Positions 35,151 through 44,003 of a stretch of DNA of 55,625 nucleotides are shown here, piece after piece; the stretch's first letter is position 1; each line of letters opens with the position of its first letter. The position numbers were made by a program, and so were the translations under genes. The stretch is from Streptomyces sp. (lineage in GTDB: Bacteria > Actinomycetota > Actinomycetes > Streptomycetales > Streptomycetaceae). The notes beneath the pieces are model-generated. The model searched no databases. It was not told the origin of the DNA and saw only the letters and a list, made by a program, of their open reading frames with translations. The stretch lies in NCBI GenBank assembly GCA_013362785.1, contig JABFVM010000349.1, positions 1-55,625 on the forward strand, in the 5' to 3' direction.

Positions 35151-37300
35151 CGGGCACCGTCCTTGTTCGAACCGTCCGCGGCGGCGCCGCCCGACCTCAT
35201 CCAGCCGACCAGTCCGCGCCCGGCCCCGGCCGCCTTGGCGAGGTCGCGCACCGCCGTGGCGAAGGGGACGAGCGGCACGGCCGTCCAGTGGTGTCGGCGG
35301 ACGGCCCTGGTGAGCGGAAGCGAGACATACGCCGTGAACGCGGTTGCCGCGGCGAAGCGGGCGCGCGGGCCCGTCACCAGCGCGGCGAGACCGAGGGCGT
35401 AGGCGCCCGCTCGGGCCATGTCCCGGCCCACCAGGCGCGGGTCGGCCGACCGTCCGCCGCCCTCGCCGTAACGGAAGTACATCGCCGCCGTCCGCCGCAG
35501 CGTCGGCCGCTGTTCCCAGCCCACCTCGGCGGCGGAGGCCAGAACCGCCCGATGGCCGGCCCCGACGACGGCACGGCCGAAGAGCACGTCCTCGGCGGTG
35601 CGCAGATGCTCGGGGAATCCCCCGGCGTCCTGCCAGGCGGAGCGGGTGAAGGCCACCGAACGCCCGGTGGGCATGGCCGCGTCCAGTCCACGGCCGAAGA
35701 GCCGGCAGTACGCGCGTGTCCAGGGTCCCGGATGACGGGCCTCCTCGGGCACCGGATACCCCACCGCCGACATGGCCCGGCTCAACGCCCCCTGCCCGTC
35801 CGCCCGGTAGACGCCGGTGATCAGGGCGGGCGGGACGGACTCGGCCGCCGCCGCACGCAGCCGGGCCAGCCAGTCCGGCTCGGGGTAGCAGCCGGCGTCG
35901 GTGCAGGCGATCAGCGCGTTGCCCGCCGCGCGCACACCGGCGTTGCGGCCGGCCGAGATGGTGGAGCCGGGGAGCCGGAGGAGCCGGATGCGGGCGTCCT
36001 TCGCTGCCCAGGCCTCTACCCGCTCGGCCGTGTCGTCGGCCGAGCCGCCGTCGACCACGACGATCTCGTCGCCGTCCTCGACCAGTTGGGGTAGCAGCAG
36101 GCCGAGCAGCCGGTCGATCACATCGGCCTCGTCGAGCACGGTGGTCACCACCGAGACCGGCGCGGTCCCGGTCAGTCCGGCGCCGGGCAGCCGAGCGGTC
36201 TCGGAGAGGATCTGCACCAGCCGTCCCGCGCAGTCGGCGGGGCCGGGATGGGACGCGGTCAGCCGGTGTCCCACGGTGCCCATGGCGGCGCGTGTGTCGT
36301 GGTCCGTCAAGCGGCGCAGCGCCAGGCCCACCTCGGTGGAGTCACCGGGCGGCACGGCGATCCCGGCGGGTGCGGCGCCCGGTTCCGCCACCCGGTCGGC
36401 GACGGGGCCCGGTGTGGTGATCACGGGGACCGCGGAGCGCATCGCCTCCAGGGCGACCGCCCCGAACCCCTCCGGATGGGGCATCGCCGGGGTGGGTTTG
36501 GTCAGCACCGCGGCGGCGTCGGCTCCGGGGATGACCCGCCAGGCGTCCTTGATGAAACCCGTGAAGTCGACGCGGTCGACCACTCCGAGATCGGCGGCCA
36601 GCTGCGCGAGCCGGTCCTGCTCCCCCGGTTCGGTCGGATCCTCGCCCCCGACGACGGCCAGCCGCCAGCGCTCGCCGCCGGGCTTCGCCAGTGCCTCGAT
36701 CGCGTTGTCCACGCCCTTGTTGAAGACCAGCCGGCTGACGGTGAGCAGCAACCGCTCGTCATGGCCGTTGAGCCGCACACCGTGCCGGACCAGCGCCTCC
36801 CGGGCGGCCGCGCGGGGCAGTGCGGTGCCCTCCGGCGCGGGGAACGGTACGAGTACGGCACGGGGATGCCGTGAGGCGACGACCAGTCCGTCCGCCGTCC
36901 CCACGCAGTCGTCGATGAGTGTGGCCAGGAGCTTCATCAGGCGGGGGTGGGTGTAGTCGTGCTTGGCCCACACGCAGCGCACTCCGGTGAGCCAGGTGGC
37001 CGGTCCGCACACACACGCCGCCTTGATCCCGTTGGCGAGGACCACGTCCGGCCGGTCGGCCCGCAACCGGCGTGCGAGCGACAGCGCGGAGGCCGCGATC
37101 GCCGCTCCGGTCCGCCCCGTCGGAAGCGTGACACAGGGCACTCCCCTGCGACGGAACTCCTCGCCCAGGGGCCCTTTGCCCAGCATCACCGCGTCCACGT
37201 CCAGCCGGTCGGTCGCATCCAGCAACGCCAGCAGCCAGACCTCCGCACCGCCGAGGATCCCGGCGGTCGTGACCACCGTGACACGCAGTGGACGGTTCAT
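35147..37300 (-). CDS. Two-domain glycosyltransferase (GT4 fused to GT2)
   Basis: A 717-residue fusion. Residues about 1-370 form a GT4 (VTTAGILGGAEVWLLALLDA, LLLTVSRLVFNKGVDNAIEAL, HPEGFGAVALEAMRS with the donor-site Glu residues). Residues about 378-620 form a GT2 (SVVTTVLDEADVIDRLL, EIVVVDGGSADDT and ACTDAGCYPEPDWL as DxD-like motif). The end has one or two hydrophobic segments (AYALGLAALVTG, AATAFTAYVSL) that may attach it to the membrane. One polypeptide could add two successive sugars. It is first of a two-gene leftward operon with the NodB deacetylase. Confidence 0.88.
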   Translation of the reverse strand: MNRPLRVTVVTTAGILGGAEVWLLALLDATDRLDVDAVMLGKGPLGEEFRRRGVPCVTLPTGRTGAAIAASALSLARRLRADRPDVVLANGIKAACVCGPATWLTGVRCVWAKHDYTHPRLMKLLATLIDDCVGTADGLVVASRHPRAVLVPFPAPEGTALPRAAAREALVRHGVRLNGHDERLLLTVSRLVFNKGVDNAIEALAKPGGERWRLAVVGGEDPTEPGEQDRLAQLAADLGVVDRVDFTGFIKDAWRVIPGADAAAVLTKPTPAMPHPEGFGAVALEAMRSAVPVITTPGPVADRVAEPGAAPAGIAVPPGDSTEVGLALRRLTDHDTRAAMGTVGHRLTASHPGPADCAGRLVQILSETARLPGAGLTGTAPVSVVTTVLDEADVIDRLLGLLLPQLVEDGDEIVVVDGGSADDTAERVEAWAAKDARIRLLRLPGSTISAGRNAGVRAAGNALIACTDAGCYPEPDWLARLRAAAAESVPPALITGVYRADGQGALSRAMSAVGYPVPEEARHPGPWTRAYCRLFGRGLDAAMPTGRSVAFTRSAWQDAGGFPEHLRTAEDVLFGRAVVGAGHRAVLASAAEVGWEQRPTLRRTAAMYFRYGEGGGRSADPRLVGRDMARAGAYALGLAALVTGPRARFAAATAFTAYVSLPLTRAVRRHHWTAVPLVPFATAVRDLAKAAGAGRGLVGWMRSGGAAADGSNKDGAR

Positions 37301-37342
37301 GTGCCTTCCTCCCCGCGGGTCCTGGTCCGTCGCCCGGAGATG

Positions 37343-37361
37343 TTTACGATGTATACGTACA
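37343..37361 (-). promoter_or_regulatory. TetR-type operator, promoter of the GT4-GT2 gene
   Basis: TTTACGATGTATACGTACA (plus strand) is the best match to the shared motif: half-sites TTTACG and CGTACA with a 7-base spacer. It is 42 bases upstream of the ATG of the GT4-GT2 gene. A TTGACC (minus strand, 37388-37383) could be a -35 box, but spacing to a -10 is unclear. Confidence 0.75.
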
Positions 37362-37422
37362 CACTACGCCAAAACGGACATCGGTCAAGATGGGGCTGCG
37401 ACAGGCGCAGAAACAGGCATGA

Positions 37423-37452
37423 GAAAAGGGCCCCCGCAGGCTCTCGCCCGCG
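37423..37452 (-). terminator. Probable terminator of tRNA-Pro
   Basis: On the minus strand a 7-bp stem with one G-U pair, CGCGGGC / GCCTGCG around GAGA, is followed after a G/C stretch by TTTTCTC. It starts 17 bases beyond the tRNA 3' end. Confidence 0.5.
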
Positions 37453-37468
37453 AAGACCCTTCGCACCG

Positions 37469-37542
<74 letters not shown>

Positions 37543-37660
37543 GTGTCGCCGACCCGCGGTGAACCGCGTGATCGCGCGAAGAGAACTTTACCTCACGGCG
37601 GGGGCCGCGCCGCAGCGGGCGCAGGCCGGGCGGAATCCGGCGGGCAGGCAGAATCGCCGT

Positions 37661-38182
37661 ATGGGCAACTCATCGTCGGAGCGACGGACAGGCGCACGGG
37701 ACCGGGACAGCGAGGGGCGGGCACGCAGCGCCCGGCCGCGGGACGGTCTCGGACGGCCGCTGCCCTACGGCGCGGAGGGCGTCGACCGCCAGCCCGAAGG
37801 CGTCGTACGCACCCCGGAGCAGACCGTCGCGGAGGCACAGGAACTGCTCGACGCGGGCAAGCCGTTCCATGCTCATGAGGTCTTCGAGGATGCCTGGAAG
37901 AGCGGCCCCGACGAGGAACGGGCCCTGTGGCGCGGCCTGGCCCAGCTCGCGGTGGGGCTGACCCACGCGGCCCGGGGGAACGTCACCGGCGGGGCGCGGC
38001 TGCTGCGGCGCGGGGCCGGGGCGGTCGAGGACTGGGCCTCGGCGGAGCGGCGGGCGCGGCCGTACGGGATGGATCTCGCGGGCGTGATCGGGTGGGCGCG
38101 GCAGCTGGCCGAGGCCGTGGAGGAGAGCGGCGCGACCGTGGACGCGGGGGAACGGGCGCCCCGGTTGCGCGGGGAGTCGTAG
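37661..38182 (+). CDS. DUF309 domain protein
   Basis: A 173-residue cytoplasmic protein. The first 50 residues are charged and low complexity. The DUF309 domain follows with LLDAGKPFHAHEVFEDAWKSGPDEERALWRGLAQLAVGLTHAARGN, containing the conserved FxAHEVxExxW pattern. The function of the family is unknown. The ATG at 37661 is chosen because the frame before it crosses the tRNA. No partner gene is evident. Confidence 0.88.
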   Translation: MGNSSSERRTGARDRDSEGRARSARPRDGLGRPLPYGAEGVDRQPEGVVRTPEQTVAEAQELLDAGKPFHAHEVFEDAWKSGPDEERALWRGLAQLAVGLTHAARGNVTGGARLLRRGAGAVEDWASAERRARPYGMDLAGVIGWARQLAEAVEESGATVDAGERAPRLRGES

Positions 38183-38307
38183 CGGGGCGTCGTGGCGGCG
38201 CGGCCCGGGTTCGGCGGGCGGGATGCTCTCCTGTCGGGTGGGCGATGGTCTCGCCCTCAGGTGGGCGCGCTGTCCTCGCTGTCAGTGGCATGGGGCAGAC
38301 TCGTGGC

Positions 38308-39081
38308 GTGCGAAAGATTCATGTCATCGGTATTGGGGCGGGCGACCCCGAGCAGCTGACGCTGCAGGCGGTCAGGGCGCTGCGGGACACGGACGTGTTC
38401 TTCATCCTCGACAAGGGCGAGGTGAAGTCGGACCTCACGCAGCTGCGCCGGGACATGCTGGACGCGCACCGGCCCGAGGGCGCGTACCGGGTCGTGGAGG
38501 CGCGGGACCCGGAGCGGGACCGGGCCGCCGGGGGTGCCTCCTACTCCCCCGCCGTCGGGGACTGGCGCAGTGCCCGCGCCGGGATCTACGCGCGGCTGAT
38601 CGCCGAGGAGCTGGGCGAGGACGAGACCGGCGCGTTCCTGGTCTGGGGTGATCCCGCGCTGTACGACAGCACGCTCGGGATCCTGGAGGAGGTCCTGGAC
38701 AAGGGCGAGGTCGACTTCGAGTACGACGTCGTACCCGGCATCAGCAGTGTCTCCGCGCTCGTCGCCCGGCATCGGACGGGACTGAACCGGGTGGCCCGGC
38801 CCGTGCAGATCACCACCGGGCGGCGGCTGGCCGAGGGCTTCCCCGAGGGCGTGGACGACGTGGTCGTGATGCTCGACGCCCACCAGACCTTCCGGCGGTA
38901 CGCCGACCAGGACATCGACATCTACTGGGGCGCGTACATAGGCACCCCGGACGAGATCCTCGCCTCCGGCCCGATCGCCGAGGCCGCACCCCGCATCGAG
39001 CGGCTGCGCGCCGAGGCACGGGAGCGCAAGGGCTGGATCATGGACACGTATCTGCTGCGCCGGAAGCCGAAAGAGCAGTAG
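38308..39081 (+). CDS. cobF: Precorrin-6A synthase, deacetylating (CobF)
   Basis: A SAM-dependent methyltransferase of the tetrapyrrole (CobA/CbiF) family that methylates C1 of precorrin-5 and releases acetate, in aerobic cobalamin synthesis. The 257-residue protein starts RKIHVIGIGAGDPEQLTLQAVRAL (SAM loop). It has VFFILDKGEVKSDL, FLVWGDPALYDSTLGIL and YDVVPGISSVSALVARH, all CobF-like. The GTG at 38308 gives the usual N-terminus, though no strong ribosome site is seen; an ATG at 38290 adds six residues. CobK for the following reduction is nearby at 41478-42224. Confidence 0.9.
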   Translation: MRKIHVIGIGAGDPEQLTLQAVRALRDTDVFFILDKGEVKSDLTQLRRDMLDAHRPEGAYRVVEARDPERDRAAGGASYSPAVGDWRSARAGIYARLIAEELGEDETGAFLVWGDPALYDSTLGILEEVLDKGEVDFEYDVVPGISSVSALVARHRTGLNRVARPVQITTGRRLAEGFPEGVDDVVVMLDAHQTFRRYADQDIDIYWGAYIGTPDEILASGPIAEAAPRIERLRAEARERKGWIMDTYLLRRKPKEQ

Positions 39082-39094
39082 GGCAGCCGAGCCG

Positions 39095-39310
39095 TGGGGA
39101 AACCGACGGGCAGTGGGGAATCCGGCGCGCGATAGGGAAGCCGACGGGCGGCAGGGAATCCGGCGCACGGTAGGAAGGCCGACGGGCGGTACGGAATCCG
39201 GCACGGTAGGAAGGCCGGCCGACGGCAGAGAATCCAGCACGCCGTAGGAAGGCCGGCCGACGGCAGAGAATCCAGCACGCCGTAGGGAGGCCGGCCGGCG
39301 GCAGGAAGGC
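39095..39310. repeat. Array of about 38-bp degenerate tandem repeats
   Basis: About six head-to-tail units of 35-41 bases fill most of the 309-base gap between cobF and the MFS gene. Units 39206-39243 and 39244-39281 are identical (beginning GTAGGAAGGCCGGCCGACGG). The units before (near 39131 and 39169) and after (39282) share GTAGGRAGGCC and GGAATCCGGC parts but are diverged. Each of the later units carries a GGCCGGCC palindrome. No spacers of unique sequence separate them, so it is not CRISPR. No promoter is obvious in the remaining bases. Confidence 0.8.
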
Positions 39311-39390
39311 GGTCGCCGCCTGCCGTCGCACGGCACCCGAGCGGACCGTCCCCGCATGCGTCGCGGGTCCGCCGCTGTGATCGTGGCCCC

Positions 39391-41472
39391 GTGAGCCTCG
39401 TCGAGGAAACCGCGCCGTCCGCCGCCTCCCAGCCACCCGTGCTGGACGCGCGCCGTCGCAATGTCGTCTTCGTGACGATCATGCTGGGGATGCTGCTCGC
39501 GGCCCTCGACCAGACGATCGTGGGCACCGCGCTGCCGACGATCGTGTCGGACCTGGGCGGGGCCGAGCACATGTCCTGGGTGGTCACCTCGTACCTGCTC
39601 GCCGAGACCGTGTCGACGGCCCTGGTCGGCAAGTTCGGCGACCTCTTCGGCCGCAAGGTCGTCTTCCAGGTCTCCGCGATCGTGTTCATCACGGGCTCGT
39701 TCCTGTGCGGTCTGGCGTCCAACATGACGCTGCTGATCGTCTGGCGGGCGATGCAGGGCATCGGGGCCGGCGGTCTGATGGTGACGGCGATGGCGTTGAT
39801 CGCGGACGTCATCCCGCTGCGGGAGCGCGGCAAGTACCAGGGCGCGATCGGTGCCGTGTTCGGTGTGGCGACGGTGATCGGGCCGCTGCTGGGCGGGCTG
39901 TTCACCGATCACCTCACCTGGCGCTGGGCGTTCTACGTCAACGTCCCGATCGCGATCGTCGTCGTCATCGCGGCGGCCCGGACCATCCCGGTCGTCAAGT
40001 CGGCGTCCCGGCCGATCATCGACTACCTGGGCATCGGGCTCGTCGCGGTCGGCGCCAGCGCGCTGATTCTGGCGACGAGTTGGGGCGGCAACGAGTATCC
40101 GTGGAACTCGGGCGTCATCATCGGTCTGTTCGTCGGAGGTGCGGTCGCCCTCGGGCTGTTCTGCTGGGTCGAGACACGGGCCGCCGAACCGATGCTGCCG
40201 ATGCGGCTGTTCGCCAACCCGGTCTTCTCGGTGTGCTCCGTCCTCAGCTTCATCGTCGGCTTCGCCATGCTCGGCGCGATGACCTATCTGCCGACCTATC
40301 TGCAGTACGTCGACGGCGACTCGGCCACCGTCTCCGGGGTGCGGACGCTGCCCATGGTGGCCGGGCTGCTCGTCGCCTCGGTGTTCAGCGGCACCGTGGT
40401 CAGCAAGACCGGGAAGTACCGGATCTTCCCGATCGTGGGCTCCCTGGTGATGGCCGTCGGGCTGTTCCTGATGTCCCTGATGGGGCCGTCGACGAATGCC
40501 TGGCTGGAGTCGCTGTACATGTGCGTGCTGGGCACCGGGATCGGCCTGTGCATGCAGGTCCTGACGATCGCCGTGCAGAACACCGTCGCCTACACCGACC
40601 TCGGCACGGCCACGTCCGGTGTCACCTTCTTCCGTACGCTGGGCAGTTCGTTCGGCACGGCCGTCTTCGGCACGATCTACACCAACACGCTCACCCCCAA
40701 CCTCACCGAGGCCGTCGAGACCGCCGCGCAGACCGGCTCCGGTCTCGATCCGGCCGCCATCTCCCAGGCCGCGACCAGCCCCGAGGGTCTGCACGGGCTG
40801 CCGCCCGACACCGCCGCCCCCATCGTCGAGGCCTACGCCGACACGCTCCAGACCGTCTTCCTGTGGACGGTGCCGGTCGCGGCGCTCGGATTCTTCGTCG
40901 CCCTGTTCCTCAAGCAGGTGCCGTTGCGCGACAGTGCGCGGATGGGGTCCACCGACATGGGCGACGGGTTCGCGTCGCCGCACGACGCCAACGCCCAGCG
41001 GGTCCTTGAGGCGTCCGTCGGGAAGATCATCGGCGGTCTGCAGCCCGACACGGCGCGTCGGATCATCGCGGACTCCGACACCCGCCTCGATGTGGCCGGC
41101 GCCTGGGCGGTGATCCAGGTCGAGTTGCTGACGCACCTGGTCGGCCATGCCAGCCTCGGACTGATCGCGGCCCGCCGTCACATGCCTCCGGAGGTACTCC
41201 TGCCTGTCTTCGACCGGATGGTCGAGGAGGGCTATCTCACCCGCGACGACTCCCTCGTCTCCCACACCGCGGCGGGCGCCCGCGAGGCCGAGGTCATCGG
41301 CAAGGCGTGGGGCACCTGGCTCGAACAGCGGGTGCACGAGGACATCGGCCGTCCGCCGGGCACGGATCTGCGCGACGCGGTCCACACGATCGCCAAGCGT
41401 CTGCTGGTCGAGGACCTGAGCGCCGGGCTGCCCAGCCGCGCCAAGGAACTCGCGGCGAGCGAGTCACGATGA
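39391..41472 (+). CDS. MFS drug exporter (DHA2, 14-TM type) with C-terminal extension
   Basis: A 693-residue proton antiporter. The first about 530 residues are a 14-helix DHA2 transporter: [19 protein letters not shown] (motif D1), [15 protein letters not shown] (motif A), [12 protein letters not shown] (motif B) and [33 protein letters not shown] (motif C). Residues about 545-690 are a soluble extension with [49 protein letters not shown], which reads like a MarR-style winged helix. Related fused transporters are known in actinomycetes, but the role of the extension is not. It starts with GTG. Confidence 0.88.
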   Translation: MSLVEETAPSAASQPPVLDARRRNVVFVTIMLGMLLAALDQTIVGTALPTIVSDLGGAEHMSWVVTSYLLAETVSTALVGKFGDLFGRKVVFQVSAIVFITGSFLCGLASNMTLLIVWRAMQGIGAGGLMVTAMALIADVIPLRERGKYQGAIGAVFGVATVIGPLLGGLFTDHLTWRWAFYVNVPIAIVVVIAAARTIPVVKSASRPIIDYLGIGLVAVGASALILATSWGGNEYPWNSGVIIGLFVGGAVALGLFCWVETRAAEPMLPMRLFANPVFSVCSVLSFIVGFAMLGAMTYLPTYLQYVDGDSATVSGVRTLPMVAGLLVASVFSGTVVSKTGKYRIFPIVGSLVMAVGLFLMSLMGPSTNAWLESLYMCVLGTGIGLCMQVLTIAVQNTVAYTDLGTATSGVTFFRTLGSSFGTAVFGTIYTNTLTPNLTEAVETAAQTGSGLDPAAISQAATSPEGLHGLPPDTAAPIVEAYADTLQTVFLWTVPVAALGFFVALFLKQVPLRDSARMGSTDMGDGFASPHDANAQRVLEASVGKIIGGLQPDTARRIIADSDTRLDVAGAWAVIQVELLTHLVGHASLGLIAARRHMPPEVLLPVFDRMVEEGYLTRDDSLVSHTAAGAREAEVIGKAWGTWLEQRVHEDIGRPPGTDLRDAVHTIAKRLLVEDLSAGLPSRAKELAASESR

Positions 41473-41477
41473 CCTCG

Positions 41478-42224
41478 TCATGGGGCGAGGCCGAGCCGCC
41501 CCAGCACCCCCGCCACGTCCGGCACCGCCTCCACACCCGCCGGGAGCGGGGGGCGTCGTACGACCACGACCGGGCGGGCGAGTCGGCGGGCGGCCGTCAG
41601 TTTGGCCGAGGTCGCCGCTCCGCCGCTGTCCTTGGTCACCAGGACGTCGATGCGGTGCTCGTGCAGCAGCGCCGTCTCGTCGGCCGGCGTGAACGGGCCG
41701 CGGGCCAGGAGCACTTCGGTGTGGGGCGGCATCGGCGGCTCGGGCGGGTCGACGGAGCGTACGACGAAGTGCAGGTCCGTCAGGTGGGCGAAGGCCGCCA
41801 GTCCCAGGCGTCCGGTGGTCAGGAACACCCGGTTCCCGAGGCCGGGCAGCAGGGCCGCGGCCTCGTCGAGCGATGCGGCCTCGTGCCAGCGATCGCCGGG
41901 GCCGGGACGCCAGCCGGGGCGGCGCAGGACCACCGCCGGCACTCCTGTCGCCCGCGCGGCACGGGCCGCGTTCGCCGTGATCGACTCGGCGAAGGGGTGG
42001 GTGGCGTCGACCACGGTGTCGACATGCCCGGCGCGCAACCAGTCGGCCAGCCCCTCCGCACCGCCGAACCCGCCGATCCGTACGTCCCCTTCGACGGCGC
42101 CCGGCCGCGTGACGCGCCCCGCGAGGGAGGTCGTGACGTGGATGCCGGGGTGCGCCGCGAGCTCGGCGGCGAGTTCGCGGGCCTCGGTGGTGCCGCCGAG
42201 GATCAGGATGTGGCGGGGGGACAT
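41478..42224 (-). CDS. cobK: Precorrin-6A reductase (CobK/CbiJ)
   Basis: An NADPH-dependent reductase that converts precorrin-6A to dihydroprecorrin-6. The 248-residue protein has HILILGGTTEARELAAEL at the N-terminus, VVDATHPFAESITANAARAA (family signature), VFLTTGRLGLAAF and VLVTKDSGGAATSAKLTAA at the C-terminal half. The ATG at 42224 gives the classic N-terminus; an in-frame ATG further upstream only adds a Pro/Arg-rich stretch. It converges with the MFS gene with a 5-base gap. The 277 bases from here to 42502 show nothing but weak GC-rich repeats. Confidence 0.93.
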   Translation of the reverse strand: MSPRHILILGGTTEARELAAELAAHPGIHVTTSLAGRVTRPGAVEGDVRIGGFGGAEGLADWLRAGHVDTVVDATHPFAESITANAARAARATGVPAVVLRRPGWRPGPGDRWHEAASLDEAAALLPGLGNRVFLTTGRLGLAAFAHLTDLHFVVRSVDPPEPPMPPHTEVLLARGPFTPADETALLHEHRIDVLVTKDSGGAATSAKLTAARRLARPVVVVRRPPLPAGVEAVPDVAGVLGRLGLAP

Positions 42225-42501
42225 GGGGCGAGCGTACGAGGTGGGTCGCGGGCGGCGGAGCGGTGGGTCCACGGGGCCCGGGAGCCGGTCCCCGGATCAC
42301 CGTCGGCGGTGGCCGAAACGCACAAGGCGCTGACCGGAACGCGCAGGGCAGCACGTCAAACGCACGTCGTGATGCCCGACCTGGGCGCTCCCCCGCGAAC
42401 ACTATGAACACAACGGTCAGATCGTGGCTCCCCACCCCATCCATCCCTAGCATCGCGGCGCACGGCTCGACGGCGCGCCGACAAGGACGAGGAGCAGCGT
42501 C

Positions 42502-43968
42502 TTGGACTGGACGAGAACGCACGCGTTGATCCGCAGGTCGGTCCCGCCCGCCCAGCAGCGGCGTACGGCGCTGGCCGCGGTGCTGGCCGGGGTCCTGGCC
42601 GTCGGCATCCTCGTCGGCGCCTCGAACGCCCGGGGGGAGACGGCGGGACCGGCGCGTGCCGAGTGCCCGGCCGATCTGGTGGGCCGGGCGAGCTGCTACA
42701 CGGGCCGTGACGCGGGCGGCGCCTTCTACACGATGGCCGTGCCCGACGACTGGAACGGCTCCCTCGTCGTGCACGCCCACGGCGGCCCCGACCTCGCGGC
42801 GGACTCGGACCCGGCCCGCAGCCTGGACGATCTGCGCCGCTGGTCGGTGATGGTGAAGGAGGGCTACGCCTGGGCGGGTTCCTCGTACCGCCGGGGCGGC
42901 TACGGGACTCGGATGGCGGCAGCCGACACCGAAAGCGTGCGCCGGCTGTTCGTCGGGGAGTTCGGCAGACCGCGGCGGACGTATGTGCACGGCCAGTCGT
43001 GGGGCGGGAACGTCGCCGCGAAGGTCGTGGAGACCTACGGCAGACGGCATGGGGTGTACGACGGGGCGCTGCTCACGAACGGCGTCCTCGCCGGTGGCTC
43101 GCGCGGCTACGACTACCGGGTCGACCTGCGCGTGGTCTACCAGTACTACTGCGGCAACCACCCCCGCCCGACGGAGCCGCAGTACCCGCTGTGGCAGGGC
43201 CTGCCCGCCGACTCGACCATGACGACCGCCGAGCTGCGCGGCCGGCTCCAGGAGTGCACCGGTTACGCTTCGGCGCCCGGGCAGCGGACCGCGCGGCAGC
43301 AGCGCAACCTCGACGACATCCTGGCGGTCACGCGGGTCCCGGAGCGCACGCTGGAGTCGCATCTGCGGTGGGCGACCTTCACGTTCCGCGACATCGTGCA
43401 CAAGCGCCTCGGCGGCCGGAACCCCTTCGGCAACCGGGGCGTCCGGTACTCCGGGTCGCATGACGACGCGGCGCTCAACGCCGGCGTCCAGCGGTTCGCC
43501 CCCGACCCCACGGCCGTACGCGATCTGTCCTACGACAGCGATCTCACCGGCAAGGTCTCGATCCCGGTGCTGACCCTGCAGGCGATCGACGACCCCACGG
43601 TGTTCGTGGAGCACACGGCGGCGTACCGGGCCACGCTGGAGGGGGCCGGACGGGACGGGCACCTGGTGCAGACGTTCACGCGGGAGCGCGAGCACAGTGA
43701 GCTGAGCGATGCCGAGTACGCGGCGTCGATCGCCGCGCTGGACACATGGGTGCGCAAGGGCGGCAAGCCGACGCCGCGGTCGGTCGCGAAGTCGTGCGGC
43801 GCGTTCGACGCGACGTACGGAACGGGCTGTTTCTACGACCCCGGGTTCCGTCCGGGACCGTACGACTCACGCGTCGAGCCGCGGCCGGGCGGTCTGGAGT
43901 GGCCGGCCATGACGGCGGGTCAGGAACGGGAGTGGAGCAGGATCGAGGGTGTCGGGATCGCTCCCTGA
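42502..43968 (+). CDS. Secreted alpha/beta hydrolase
   Basis: A 488-residue exported protein. A basic stretch (RRSVPPAQQRR), hydrophobic ALAAVLAGVLAVGILVGA and a likely cleavage site after ASNARG or AGPARA form the signal. The mature enzyme has an HAHGGPD oxyanion-type segment, VHGQSWGGN with the nucleophile Ser (GxSxG), IPVLTLQAIDDPTVFVEHT with a likely catalytic Asp, and REREHSELSD with a possible His. Several Cys residues may form disulfides. The start is TTG at 42502, preceded by GAGGAG. The substrate is unknown; an esterase, lipase or peptidase-like activity is possible. Confidence 0.78.
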   Translation: MDWTRTHALIRRSVPPAQQRRTALAAVLAGVLAVGILVGASNARGETAGPARAECPADLVGRASCYTGRDAGGAFYTMAVPDDWNGSLVVHAHGGPDLAADSDPARSLDDLRRWSVMVKEGYAWAGSSYRRGGYGTRMAAADTESVRRLFVGEFGRPRRTYVHGQSWGGNVAAKVVETYGRRHGVYDGALLTNGVLAGGSRGYDYRVDLRVVYQYYCGNHPRPTEPQYPLWQGLPADSTMTTAELRGRLQECTGYASAPGQRTARQQRNLDDILAVTRVPERTLESHLRWATFTFRDIVHKRLGGRNPFGNRGVRYSGSHDDAALNAGVQRFAPDPTAVRDLSYDSDLTGKVSIPVLTLQAIDDPTVFVEHTAAYRATLEGAGRDGHLVQTFTREREHSELSDAEYAASIAALDTWVRKGGKPTPRSVAKSCGAFDATYGTGCFYDPGFRPGPYDSRVEPRPGGLEWPAMTAGQEREWSRIEGVGIAP

Positions 43969-44003
43969 GCGGAGTGGGCGGGGGCGGTCGCTATCGTCCT
44001 GGT

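Noticed and set aside
38281..38289. GCCACTGAC on the minus strand, resembling a B12 box near cobF.
   Set aside because: It points away from cobF, no minus-strand cobalamin gene follows, and the other conserved parts of a cobalamin riboswitch are missing.
39206..39281. Two identical 38-bp repeats considered as a CRISPR array.
   Set aside because: The units abut directly with no unique spacers, other units are diverged, and no cas gene is present.
38257..41385. A minus-strand open frame of over 1000 codons opposite cobF and the MFS gene.
   Set aside because: It crosses two convincing plus-strand genes and the repeat array; its composition (Asp/His/Arg/Gln repeats) is a shadow of third-position GC bias.
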